Notes under the pieces: generated by a model
What the model saw: only the letters and a program-made list of their open reading frames with translations
The model's database searches: none
Told to the model about the DNA's origin: nothing
Shown: piece after piece, positions 1-7,936 of the stretch
Layout: each line of letters opens with the position of its first letter
How positions within the stretch are numbered: position 1 is the first letter of the stretch
Made by a program: the position numbers and the translations under genes
NCBI GenBank assembly: GCA_964423785.1
Contig: CAYRGZ010000009.1
Location: forward strand, 1-35,126
Direction: 5' to 3'
DNA from: S012-135 sp964423785
GTDB taxonomy: Bacteria; Desulfobacterota; Desulfobulbia; Desulfobulbales; S012-135
DNA: 35,126 nt

Positions 1-262
1 ACACACGGTGAACTCGATGAAATCGTAGTTTTTACGATTTCATCAATCTTGATGAACCTGTAAAAACTCGCAGTCGGTGCAGGCCTGACACGATAATTCA
101 AGGGGTTACACACGGTGAACTCGATGAAATCGTAGTTTTTACGATTTCATCAATCTTGATGAACCTGTAAAAACTCGCAGTCGGTGCAGGCCTGACACGA
201 TAATTCAATAAGTTGCGAAGCGTGAACTCGATGGAATCGCACTTTTTGCGATTCCATCAATC
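1..262. repeat. Tandem 107-bp palindromic intergenic repeat (2.5 copies)
   Basis: The unit repeats with a period of exactly 107 bp. Each unit holds a perfect 12-bp inverted repeat with a 5-nt loop: arms 16-27/33-44, 123-134/140-151 and 230-241/247-258. The first two stems read GATGAAATCGTA and the third GATGGAATCGCA, with matching changes in the opposite arm. Between hairpins lies a conserved linker containing CCTGACACGATAATTCAA and a degenerate half-copy of the arm (TTGATGAACCTGTAAAAAC). Related copies lie at 26931-27035 and 35029-35057. The repeat probably continues left of the window. Function is unknown; a REP-like or miniature palindromic element is most likely. No gene is seen in 1-504. 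Confidence 0.9.
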
Positions 263-284
263 TTTCGAACAGTAAAAAGGAGTA

Positions 285-348
285 CTCCCCGGGGTGGCCG
301 GTCTCCCTCCGCAGGGAGGGCTGGCGGATTATATCATTCCCCCGGGAG
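285..348. other. Nested GC-rich inverted repeat upstream of wspA
   Basis: The outer arms 285-294 and 339-348 (CTCCCCGGGG against CCCCCGGGAG) pair with one mismatch. Inside them is a perfect 6-bp hairpin, CTCCCT 303-308 with AGGGAG 313-318 and a CCGC loop, extended by GCCGG/CTGGC. There is no T-tract, so a classical intrinsic terminator is not supported. It lies between the 107-bp repeats and the wspA promoter candidate and could end upstream transcription or be part of a repeat element. Confidence 0.45.
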
Positions 349-390
349 CCGTCAAGCGCGGCAATCGGGGGGAAATTTTGCGATCTCTTC

Positions 391-419
391 TGTTTTCAGC
401 AGGTTCGGTGTGATAGAAT
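391..419 (+). promoter_or_regulatory. Candidate sigma70-like promoter for the wsp operon
   Basis: TAGAAT at 414-419 resembles a -10 box. Upstream is a T-rich but weak -35 region around 391-398. A start near 426 would place a small inverted repeat (GTCGAA 425-430, TTCGAC 439-444) at the head of the transcript. No operator or c-di-GMP riboswitch was recognised in the leader. The assignment rests on one reasonable hexamer only. Confidence 0.3.
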
Positions 420-504
420 AAAATGTCGAATCCGCTTTTTCGACGGCTTGAGACGACACATCCATTCCACCAAAACTATTATATAAGGTAGAAGGGAAAG
501 AACC

Positions 505-2151
505 ATGACCCATCTCTTTCGCACCATGAGCGTCAAGGTCCGGCTCGGCATCGGTATCGGTATCCTGCTCTTGTTCATCGTCACCGCAGGAACCGGCGGC
601 CTCTTGGGCATGCAGGCCATCAACCGGGCATTCACCCGCGTCTATGCCAACGACGTCCGGCCGCTCGACACCCTGCGCACCCTGAACAACACCCTGTCCA
701 TCGATCTGGTCAACGTCATCGACCAGCTACTCTACGACGAGATCACCTTTGCCGAGGCCGAGCGCCGTTTCGACGAGATCTCCGGGCGGCTGGTGGCGGC
801 CTGGAAGGAGCTGCTCGCCGTCCGGGACACCAGCGCCCACGGCACCGACAACGATTGGCTCAGCGATTTCCGCCCCTACCACGGCCCCACCCTCGATCTG
901 CTCAAGAAACTACGCCAGGCCCTGCGCGGCCAGGAGATCGACCGGATCGACGACCTGCAGGACAAGATCCTCACCCCCCTCACCGCCGAGTACCGCAAGT
1001 TCACCGATATCCTTTCCCGTGACCGCATGGAGTCCGCCGGTCTCCAGATGCAGCTCGCCCTCGAAAAGTACCAGTCTTCTCGGACGGCCTTCTTTCTCAC
1101 CATCTGTCTGTCGTTGATCGTCGGGCTCGGGGTGGCGTTCTTCCTGATCCGCTCCATCAACCTACCGCTCACCCGCTTGGCATCCGCCATGCAGGACATC
1201 ATGCACGGGGATCTCACCCGGCGGCTCACCGAGGAACGCCACGACGAGTTCGGGATCGTCATCAGCGGTTTCAACCAGATGGTGAGCTACCTCGAGGGAC
1301 TCGTCCGCCAGATCCAGCAAAGCGGCATCCAGGTATCGAGTTCCATCACCGAAATCGCCGCCACCACCAAGGAGCAGGAGGCGACGGCCAGCGAACACGC
1401 GGCCACCACCAACGAGATCGCCGCTTCGGCGACCGAGATCGCCGCCACCAGCCAGAACCTGCTCCAGACCATGAAACGGATCAACAGCCTGACGAAAAAC
1501 ACCGCCTACGCCACCAGCGAGGGCCAGGAGGGATTGCGGGCCATCGATGCCATCATGGTGAAGATGGAGGAATCCACCCGTGCCATCGTCGACAAGCTGT
1601 CGGTCTTGAACGACAAGGCGGCCAACGTGGCCATGGTGGTGAAGACCATCAACAAGGTGGCCGACCAGACGAACCTCCTGTCCCTGAACGCGGCCATCGA
1701 GGCGGAAAAGGCCGGGGAGCATGGTGCCGGCTTCGCCGTGGTGGCCACCGAAATCCGACGACTGGCCGACCAGACCTCGGTGGCGACCCTGGATATCGAA
1801 CAGATGGTCCAGGACGTCCAGGCGGCGGTATCGGCCTCGGTGATGGGCATCGACAAGTTCGCGGAAGACGTCCGCCGGTCCATCGCCGAGATCCACGAGT
1901 CTGGGTCCAAGCTCGCCCACGTCATCGAGCAGGTGGAGGTTCTCATGCCCCAGGTCGAGGCGATGAACGAGGGGGTCGAGGCCCAATCGGTGGGCGCCCG
2001 GCAAATCAGCGATGCCATCAGCCAGCTCAACGAGGCGGCCCAACAGACGGCGGAATCCCTGGCCCAGAACAGCGCCGTTATTGCCCAACTCCAGGAGGCG
2101 GCCCGCGGGCTACAGGATGCCATCGCCCGGTTCAAGATCGCTGGTACCTGA
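505..2151 (+). CDS. wspA: WspA-type methyl-accepting chemotaxis protein
   Basis: Membrane receptor of a Wsp surface-sensing system, 548 residues, close to the usual WspA size of about 540. It has a first transmembrane segment near residues 12-36, a periplasmic helical sensor region, a second transmembrane segment near 195-216, a HAMP domain and a long cytoplasmic signalling coiled coil. The hairpin tip near residue 390 reads NLLSLNAAIEAEKAGE. The EAEKAGE variant, followed by FAVVATEIRRLADQT, is characteristic of WspA rather than of flagellar MCPs. The ATG at 505 follows a purine-rich AGAAGGGAAAG ribosome site. The stop overlaps the wspB start (TGATG). By family knowledge it signals to WspE through the CheW proteins and is tuned by WspC and WspF. 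Confidence 0.92.
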   Translation: MTHLFRTMSVKVRLGIGIGILLLFIVTAGTGGLLGMQAINRAFTRVYANDVRPLDTLRTLNNTLSIDLVNVIDQLLYDEITFAEAERRFDEISGRLVAAWKELLAVRDTSAHGTDNDWLSDFRPYHGPTLDLLKKLRQALRGQEIDRIDDLQDKILTPLTAEYRKFTDILSRDRMESAGLQMQLALEKYQSSRTAFFLTICLSLIVGLGVAFFLIRSINLPLTRLASAMQDIMHGDLTRRLTEERHDEFGIVISGFNQMVSYLEGLVRQIQQSGIQVSSSITEIAATTKEQEATASEHAATTNEIAASATEIAATSQNLLQTMKRINSLTKNTAYATSEGQEGLRAIDAIMVKMEESTRAIVDKLSVLNDKAANVAMVVKTINKVADQTNLLSLNAAIEAEKAGEHGAGFAVVATEIRRLADQTSVATLDIEQMVQDVQAAVSASVMGIDKFAEDVRRSIAEIHESGSKLAHVIEQVEVLMPQVEAMNEGVEAQSVGARQISDAISQLNEAAQQTAESLAQNSAVIAQLQEAARGLQDAIARFKIAGT

Positions 2152-2600
2152 TGCTCGTCCTGCTTTTCGCCATCCACGACGAGGCCTTTGCCCTGCCCGC
2201 CGCCCGGGTCAGTGCCGTGCTCCCCTTGGTACGGATCGCCAAGGTACCCGGCGGGCCGGCCTCCCTTGCCGGGGTCATCAACCTGCATGGCCGACCGGTG
2301 CCGGTCATCGATCTCGGCATGGTGGCCGACAGCCGCCCCTGCTCACCGCTGTACAGCAGCCGTATCCTACTCATCGAGGCTCCGAATCTCGACGGCATGA
2401 AACGCCCGGTGGGCCTGTTGGCGGAACGGGTCACCGACATGGTTTCTTGTCCCGATTGCCGCTCGGAAAGTTTTCTCGTCGATCTACCGCGCCGGCCGGA
2501 CGACGATGACGACGAACGGCACCTTCTCGTCCAGTGGCTCGACACCGACCGCCTCGTACCACCAGCCCTGGTGAGCGAAATCGACGAATTCCTACCCTGA
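2151..2600 (+). CDS. wspB: WspB-like CheW coupling protein
   Basis: Single CheW domain, 149 residues, cytoplasmic. It starts LVLLFAIHDEAFALPAARV and has the typical LAGVINLHGRPVPVIDL core, so it should bridge the WspA tip to the kinase WspE. The start ATG shares one base with the wspA stop and its own stop shares one base with the wspC start, so translation is likely coupled throughout. The acidic stretch RRPDDDDDERHLL near the C-terminus is unusually charged. Gene order (second in the operon, before CheR) matches WspB and not WspD. Confidence 0.85.
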   Translation: MLVLLFAIHDEAFALPAARVSAVLPLVRIAKVPGGPASLAGVINLHGRPVPVIDLGMVADSRPCSPLYSSRILLIEAPNLDGMKRPVGLLAERVTDMVSCPDCRSESFLVDLPRRPDDDDDERHLLVQWLDTDRLVPPALVSEIDEFLP

Positions 2601-3802
2601 TGCGTTATCGTCAGATATACACTTTGCTGCGCCGTCATCTGGGGCTGAAGCTTGCCTCTTTGGGCAACTCCACCCTGGAGCGGGCCGTTCGCCAGCGGCT
2701 GCAGGCCCTGGGCCTTGCCGATGCGGATCGCTATCTCGACTATTTGCAGCACCATCCCGGCGAACTGGACGCCCTGGTGGAGGAGGTGGTCGTGCCGGAG
2801 ACCTGGTTCTTTCGGGACCGGGCCTACTTCGATGCCCTGGCCGAGGTGATGTTGACCGAGCCCTTCCGATCCGCCATGCCGCTGCGCGTCCTGAGTATTC
2901 CCTGCTCCACCGGTGAAGAATGCTACTCCATCGCCATCACCCTTTTGTCCAGCGGCCGATCGGAAAACGACTTCCGGATAACCGGCATCGACATCAGCCG
3001 CCAGGCCTTGGCGCGGGCCCGTGCCGCCCGGTACGGCCGCCGATCCTTTCGGAATACGGAAGAACGGTTCCGTTCCAGTTACTTTCACCGCGAAGACGAT
3101 ACATACCGGCTGGTGGACAGGGTGCGGGCAATGGTGGACTTCCGGCGCGGCAACATCATCGATACCGCCTTCATGGCCGGTCTTGGCCGTTTCCACATCG
3201 TCTTTTGTAAGAATATCCTCATCTATCTGTGCGGTTGGGCCCGCCACCGGGCGCTCGATCACCTTGTCCGTATCCTGGAGCCCGAAGGCCGGCTCTTTGC
3301 CGGCACCGCCGAGATATCCCTTTTTCTCGATCATGGTTTCAAGGCGGTCTCCGAGAAGTACCCCTTCTTGCTGGCTGCTCGTCCCCCCAAGGACCGACGC
3401 CAAGCGGCGGCACCATTGCAGCGACCGCGACGACGGCGACTACATGGCGGCATGATCGGGCCACCGCCCGCGCCCGCGCTGCTTGCGGAACGACCCGATT
3501 CCATCTCCCCGATCGAGCGGGCCCGGCAACTCGCCGACCGGGGGGAACTGGCCGCGGCTCGACGGCTGCTGGAGACCGAAGAGCTTCCGGCCTCGGCGGA
3601 ACGGTACCATCTCCTTGGGGTCATCGCCAAGGCGGCCGGAGATACCGACGATGCCAAGAAATTTTTGAAAAAGGCCCTGTATCTCGACCCGCACCACGCC
3701 GATACCCTCCACCTGCTCGCCATGCTGGCGGAAAACGCCGGTGATCTGCGGGCCGCCCGGAGCTACCGGCGTCGTCTCCAGGAAATCGTGACGGGCGCAT
3801 AA
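2600..3802 (+). CDS. wspC: WspC-like CheR methyltransferase with TPR domain
   Basis: SAM-dependent glutamate methyltransferase expected to methylate WspA and set its activity, 400 residues. The N-terminal CheR helical domain is followed by the methyltransferase fold, with the SAM-site motif SIPCSTGEECYSIAI and the later VFCKNILIYL segment. The last 100 residues or so form TPR-like helices (YHLLGVIAKAAGDTDDAKKF, then DPHHADTLHLLAMLAENAGD), as in WspC. The chosen ATG at 2600 overlaps the wspB stop. An upstream in-frame ATG at 2534 would add 22 basic residues lying inside wspB and is rejected. Residues about 290-310, rich in Arg and Pro, look like a linker. The gene is followed by the hairpin array. 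Confidence 0.88.
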   Translation: MRYRQIYTLLRRHLGLKLASLGNSTLERAVRQRLQALGLADADRYLDYLQHHPGELDALVEEVVVPETWFFRDRAYFDALAEVMLTEPFRSAMPLRVLSIPCSTGEECYSIAITLLSSGRSENDFRITGIDISRQALARARAARYGRRSFRNTEERFRSSYFHREDDTYRLVDRVRAMVDFRRGNIIDTAFMAGLGRFHIVFCKNILIYLCGWARHRALDHLVRILEPEGRLFAGTAEISLFLDHGFKAVSEKYPFLLAARPPKDRRQAAAPLQRPRRRRLHGGMIGPPPAPALLAERPDSISPIERARQLADRGELAAARRLLETEELPASAERYHLLGVIAKAAGDTDDAKKFLKKALYLDPHHADTLHLLAMLAENAGDLRAARSYRRRLQEIVTGA

Positions 3803-3804
3803 CG

Positions 3805-3948
3805 GCCCGTTGAAAAACGGGCTGTGTGCGGCACAGGGACGTGCCGCCGAATCCCGCCGGCTCTGAAAGAGCCAAGGAATTCGTGAGGTTGGCCGGAACT
3901 CGGTTCTGGCCAACCGTGGTCGAAAAAGCCAGGGATGGCTTTTTCGAC
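3805..3948. repeat. Array of five consecutive hairpins between wspC and wspD
   Basis: Five inverted repeats follow one another. They are 3805-3811/3816-3822 (7 bp, GAAA loop), 3828-3834/3841-3847 (7 bp), 3859-3864/3868-3873 (6 bp), 3887-3899/3903-3915 (13 bp with one G-U pair, 3-nt loop) and 3919-3931/3936-3948 (perfect 13 bp, GGGA loop). No stem is followed by a T-run, so simple terminators are unlikely. In a normal Wsp operon wspC and wspD sit close together, so this looks like an inserted repeat element or a structured RNA processing or attenuation region. The wspD frame is open from 3826 through it, probably by chance. Confidence 0.8.
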
Positions 3949-3981
3949 GGACTGATAACAGATCGCAAGCAGAGGGAAGTC

Positions 3982-4641
3982 ATGTCACCGGTCGATGATT
4001 GCTGGAACACCATCGGCGTCTTCAATCGCGGAGAGCATAGCTGCCCGCGTTTGGCTACGGTACACCACTGCCACCATTGCCCGGTGTTCGCCGCCGCCGG
4101 CCGCAGTCTCCTCGATCGACCGCTGCCCGACGACTACCGGCGGGAATTGACCACGGTGTGGGCGGAGCCGCCCCCGGCCGATTCCGGGACGTCGGCCGGG
4201 GCCTTCGCCTTCACGCTCGGTCCCGAACGGCTGGCCGTGGACTCCACCGCGGTGCTGGAAATCCTGCCCATGGGCCCGATCCACCGGGTGCCGGGACGTA
4301 CCGACCCCGCCTTGCAGGGGCTTGCCAACGTCCACGGCCGCCTTGAACCGTGCTTTTTCCTCGGCGCTGTCCTTGGAATGGAAAAAAGATTGCACGAAAA
4401 TGGATCCAACGATCAGAAACGGCTGGTGCTCGCCATCGCCGGCGGCCAGCGGTTTCTGTTCACCGTCAGCCGCGCCATCGGCATCATCCGTTATCGGCCG
4501 CAACGGTTGGCCGAACCGCCGGTCACCGTGGCCCACGCCCGGCGTCGATTCACCCGTGGCATCATCGTATACGACCAAAATGATTACGCGCTTCTTGAAA
4601 TCGGTACCCTGTACGGGGAACTGAAACGTTCCCTCGGCTGA
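3982..4641 (+). CDS. wspD: WspD-like CheW coupling protein with Cys-rich N-terminus
   Basis: CheW-domain protein of 219 residues. The first 60 residues hold C7, C21, C30 and C33, in DCWNTIGVFNR, SCPRL and HHCHHCPVF. This CWN-IGV / SCP / HCxxCPV pattern is typical of WspD and related CheWs. The CheW domain follows from about residue 75 (FAFTLGPERLAVDS, LANVHGRLEPCFFLG). The ATG at 3982 is preceded by GAGGGAAG. The in-frame ATG at 3826 would translate the hairpin array and is not credible. It should couple WspA to WspE beside WspB. The conserved cysteines suggest metal binding or redox sensitivity, which is inference only. Confidence 0.87.
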   Translation: MSPVDDCWNTIGVFNRGEHSCPRLATVHHCHHCPVFAAAGRSLLDRPLPDDYRRELTTVWAEPPPADSGTSAGAFAFTLGPERLAVDSTAVLEILPMGPIHRVPGRTDPALQGLANVHGRLEPCFFLGAVLGMEKRLHENGSNDQKRLVLAIAGGQRFLFTVSRAIGIIRYRPQRLAEPPVTVAHARRRFTRGIIVYDQNDYALLEIGTLYGELKRSLG

Positions 4642-4658
4642 TTATCCCAAAGGCAACC

Positions 4659-6902
4659 ATGACCAACAACGGCTCCGATCTCGGTGATCTCTCGCTCGTG
4701 GAAATCTTCCGCATGGAAGCGGAAGAGAAGTGCGCCCTTCTCGACGAGCTGCTCCTGCAGCTCGAGAAGACGCCCGGCGATCGCAAGATCATCGACCAGT
4801 TGATGCGTACCGCCCATTCTCTCAAGGGGGCGGCCCGCATCGTCAACCTGGTGGGCATCATGGAACTGGCCCACGCCATGGAGGACGTCTTTTCCGCCGC
4901 CGGTCGGGGGGAATGCGGCATCGATCGGAGCGGTTTCGATACCCTGCTCGCCGCCTCCGACCGACTGCGCGCCCTCGGGAAAACGGCCCAGGATGCCGAT
5001 GCCGGCCAGCCACCGGACGCGGAACTGCAGGCGATGATCGAGGCGGTACGCGACCTCACCCATGCCGCTCCGCCCCCTCCCCCATCCACCGCCCCGGAGG
5101 TCGCCGTTGCGGAACACCCCACCCACGACGACGAGCCGGGCCAGCCTCGCCATCTGCGGGTCGATGCCGATCGCATGGGCCGTTTGATGGGGCTGGCCGG
5201 CGAACTGGAGGTCACCGGCCGGCGTCTTGCCGGGCTGGCCCCGCAATTCTGGCTGCTCAAGCAACGACAGACGGCCCTGGCCCGCGCCATCGAGGCGGCG
5301 CGAGACGCCGTCGGCGCAAACGCTCGACAATCGCCGCTCTTCGCCACCCTCGACGCCCGACTCGACGATTGCCGGCAACTGTTGCAGGAACTCATGGACG
5401 GGTTCGATCGACACGTGCGGCGCAATACGGAGATCACCGGTCGTCTGCGCCGCGAGGTGCTCGCCACCCGCCTCGTCCCCTTTCGCGTGATTACCCGGGG
5501 AATCGAACGCCTGGTTCGGGATCTGGCCCGCGATCTCGGCAAGGAAGTCGACCTCCAGATCAGCGGCCACGACACCCTGGCCGACCGGGATGTGCTCGAT
5601 CAGCTCGACGACTGCCTCGTCCACATGGTACGCAACGCCGTCGATCATGGTATCGAACCGCCGGAAGACCGGGTGGCGGTCGGTAAGCCGGCGAAGGCCC
5701 GGCTTACCCTGCGGGCGTCCCACCGGGGTGGCATGTTGGTGGTGGAACTGGCCGACGACGGACGCGGTCTCGATCTGGAAACGATCCGCCGCAAGGTCAT
5801 GGACCGGAAGATGGTTGGAGCCGAGGTGGCCGAGAACCTCTCCGACCGGGAACTGGTCGAGTTCCTGTTCCTGCCAGGGTTCACGACCCGCAGCCAGGTG
5901 GACGCGGTTTCCGGACGCGGCGTGGGTCTCGATGTGGTCCACGCCGCCATCCACGCTCTGCGCGGCTCGGTCAAGGTGCACAACGAGCCGGGCAAAGGGG
6001 TGCGGTTCGAGATCACCGTGCCTTTGAGCCGCAGCGTCAGCCGCGGGTTGGTGGTGACCATCGACGGTGAGCCGTACGCAATACCGGTGGCGAGTATCGA
6101 TCGGGTCGTTCGGGTGTCGCAGCAGGAGATCCACACTGTTGAGGGCAAGAGCTACATTCACGGGGAGAACGGTGAGCGGATCGGGCTCGTGGCCGGCAGC
6201 GCCGTCCTCGGATTCGGTGGGGCCCTGCCGATGGACGAGACCGTGCCGGTGGTGGTCTTCCACCAGGAGGACGGCTGGTATGGCATGATGGTGGAGCGGC
6301 TCGTCGGGATCCAGGACCTCGTCGTCCAGCCGCTGGACGAGCGTTTGGGTACGATCCGCAACGTCAGTGCCGGCTCGATTCTCGAGGACGGCTCGCCGGT
6401 GCTCATCCTCGATCCCGACGACCTGGTGCGCAGTATGGACCGCCTCATCCTCCAGGATGCCACCAGCGCCATGACGATCGCTACCGAAGACGCAGCCGGG
6501 CCGGCCGGAAACGGGAGCGAACAGCTTCGTATCCTGGTGGCCGACGACTCCATCACCGTCCGGGAGGTGGAGCGGGAAATGCTCGCTACCCGCGGCTATC
6601 AGGTGGACGTGGCGGTGGACGGCCAGGAGGCCTGGTACCTGCTCAAGAGTCACCATTACGACCTGCTGGTGACCGACGTCGACATGCCTCGTATGGACGG
6701 TATCGCTCTGGTGGAGCGGATTCGGGCCGACCGCAGCCTGGAAAACCTGCCGGTGGTCATCGTGTCGTACAAGGATCGGCCCGAAGACCGCATCCGGGGT
6801 ATGGAGGCCGGGGCCGACTACTATCTCACCAAGGGCAGCTTCGAGGATGAAAAACTGGTGCAGGCGATTCGTGAACTCATCGGTCCTGCACGAAAAGCGT
6901 GA
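4659..6902 (+). CDS. wspE: WspE-like hybrid CheA histidine kinase / response regulator
   Basis: Hybrid sensor kinase of 747 residues. An N-terminal HPt domain carries the phospho-acceptor H53 in RTAHSLKGAARIV. A Pro-rich linker (about 125-150) replaces an obvious P2 domain. The dimerisation helices and HATPase follow, with N-box MVRNAVDHGIEPPEDR, ADDGRGLDL and SGRGVGLDVVHAA. A CheW-like domain comes next, and from about residue 620 a receiver domain with D673 in VTDVDMPRMDG. This CheA-REC layout is that of WspE, which phosphorylates WspR and WspF. The gene begins 17 nt after wspD. Its stop overlaps the first possible GTG of the next gene, but a better start for that gene lies at 6920. Confidence 0.92.
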   Translation: MTNNGSDLGDLSLVEIFRMEAEEKCALLDELLLQLEKTPGDRKIIDQLMRTAHSLKGAARIVNLVGIMELAHAMEDVFSAAGRGECGIDRSGFDTLLAASDRLRALGKTAQDADAGQPPDAELQAMIEAVRDLTHAAPPPPPSTAPEVAVAEHPTHDDEPGQPRHLRVDADRMGRLMGLAGELEVTGRRLAGLAPQFWLLKQRQTALARAIEAARDAVGANARQSPLFATLDARLDDCRQLLQELMDGFDRHVRRNTEITGRLRREVLATRLVPFRVITRGIERLVRDLARDLGKEVDLQISGHDTLADRDVLDQLDDCLVHMVRNAVDHGIEPPEDRVAVGKPAKARLTLRASHRGGMLVVELADDGRGLDLETIRRKVMDRKMVGAEVAENLSDRELVEFLFLPGFTTRSQVDAVSGRGVGLDVVHAAIHALRGSVKVHNEPGKGVRFEITVPLSRSVSRGLVVTIDGEPYAIPVASIDRVVRVSQQEIHTVEGKSYIHGENGERIGLVAGSAVLGFGGALPMDETVPVVVFHQEDGWYGMMVERLVGIQDLVVQPLDERLGTIRNVSAGSILEDGSPVLILDPDDLVRSMDRLILQDATSAMTIATEDAAGPAGNGSEQLRILVADDSITVREVEREMLATRGYQVDVAVDGQEAWYLLKSHHYDLLVTDVDMPRMDGIALVERIRADRSLENLPVVIVSYKDRPEDRIRGMEAGADYYLTKGSFEDEKLVQAIRELIGPARKA

Positions 6903-6919
6903 GCACCACGAGGAAACCG

Positions 6920-7936
6920 ATGCGCATCGCTATCGTCAACGATCTCGACCTGGCGGCGGAGAGCCTACGGCGGGTGATCATCGGCTCCCGGCGCCATACC
7001 GTGGCCTGGATCGCCAAGAACGGCGCCGAGGCGGTGGACTATTGCTTGCGGGACAAGCCGGATTGTATTCTCATGGACATGATCATGCCGGTGATGGACG
7101 GTGTCGAGGCCACACGGCGGATCATGCGTATCGCTCCCTGCCCCATCCTGGTGGTCACAGCCTCGGTGACCGGCAACTCGTCCCTGGTCTTCGAGGCCAT
7201 GGGTGCCGGAGCCCTCGACGTCGTGGCCACGCCGGTGCTGGGCGGCGGCGATATCGTCACCGCCGGCCGCGACCTGCTCCGCAAGATCGACCGGATCGAG
7301 CGCCTCACCGGTCCGGCACCGCCCCGGCACCGACCCGCGCAGGCCGCACCACCGACGGCCCGGACTGAGCAATCTCTCGACCGGTTGGTCGTCATCGGTG
7401 CCTCCACCGGCGGTCCCCAGGCTCTGAGGACGATCCTTGCCCCGCTGCCAACGGACTTCCCGGCCGCCATCGTCATCGTCCAGCACATGAACGAGCGGTT
7501 TCTTCCCGGGCTCGCCGAATGGTTGTCTGGACAAACCGTCCTGCCGGTGGCAACTTTCCAGGAGGGGGAACGACCGCAAAAGGGACGGGTACTGGTCGCC
7601 TGTACCGCCGGCCATGCCTGTATGGGGAAGGACGGCCGCCTCGGGTATACCGATCAGCCCACCGAGGTCATCTACCACCCTTCCATCGATGTCTTCTTCC
7701 AGTCGGTGGCCGAACACTGGCGGGGAGAAGGGATCGGCATCTTGCTCACCGGCATGGGACGGGACGGCGCCGCCGGCCTGCTGGCCTTGCGCCAGCGCGG
7801 ATTTTTCACCATTGCCCAGGAACGGCACAGCTGCGTTGTCTTCGGCATGCCCGGCTACGCCCAGTCCATCGGCGGCGTCTGCTGCATGCTCACTCCCGAG
7901 GCCATCGCCCAGCATCTCATACGCTACCATGCCTGA
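6920..7936 (+). CDS. wspF: WspF-like CheB methylesterase
   Basis: Protein-glutamate methylesterase of 338 residues, expected to demethylate WspA and act as the brake of the pathway. The N-terminal receiver has D53 in CILMDMIMPVMDG. The C-terminal methylesterase shows the catalytic Ser-His-Asp set: S162 in VIGASTGGPQ, His in IVQHMNERF and Asp in GMGRDGA. The start is the ATG at 6920, preceded by GAGGAA; the alternative GTG at 6899 would add seven residues (MSTTRKP) that family members lack. The MRIAIVND beginning matches WspF. The last 8 nt overlap wspR. Loss of WspF in pseudomonads locks the system on. Confidence 0.9.
   Translation: MRIAIVNDLDLAAESLRRVIIGSRRHTVAWIAKNGAEAVDYCLRDKPDCILMDMIMPVMDGVEATRRIMRIAPCPILVVTASVTGNSSLVFEAMGAGALDVVATPVLGGGDIVTAGRDLLRKIDRIERLTGPAPPRHRPAQAAPPTARTEQSLDRLVVIGASTGGPQALRTILAPLPTDFPAAIVIVQHMNERFLPGLAEWLSGQTVLPVATFQEGERPQKGRVLVACTAGHACMGKDGRLGYTDQPTEVIYHPSIDVFFQSVAEHWRGEGIGILLTGMGRDGAAGLLALRQRGFFTIAQERHSCVVFGMPGYAQSIGGVCCMLTPEAIAQHLIRYHA

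Noticed and set aside
1..262. CRISPR array
   Set aside because: The 107-bp period is all repeat, with no unique spacers, and no cas genes are present.
3826..3981. 52-residue N-terminal extension of WspD
   Set aside because: It translates the hairpin array, has no family similarity, and the ATG at 3982 has a good ribosome site and the expected WspD N-terminus.
4584..6656. Long opposite-strand open frame (690 codons) inside wspE
   Set aside because: Antisense shadow of a well-supported kinase gene, with no recognisable domain.
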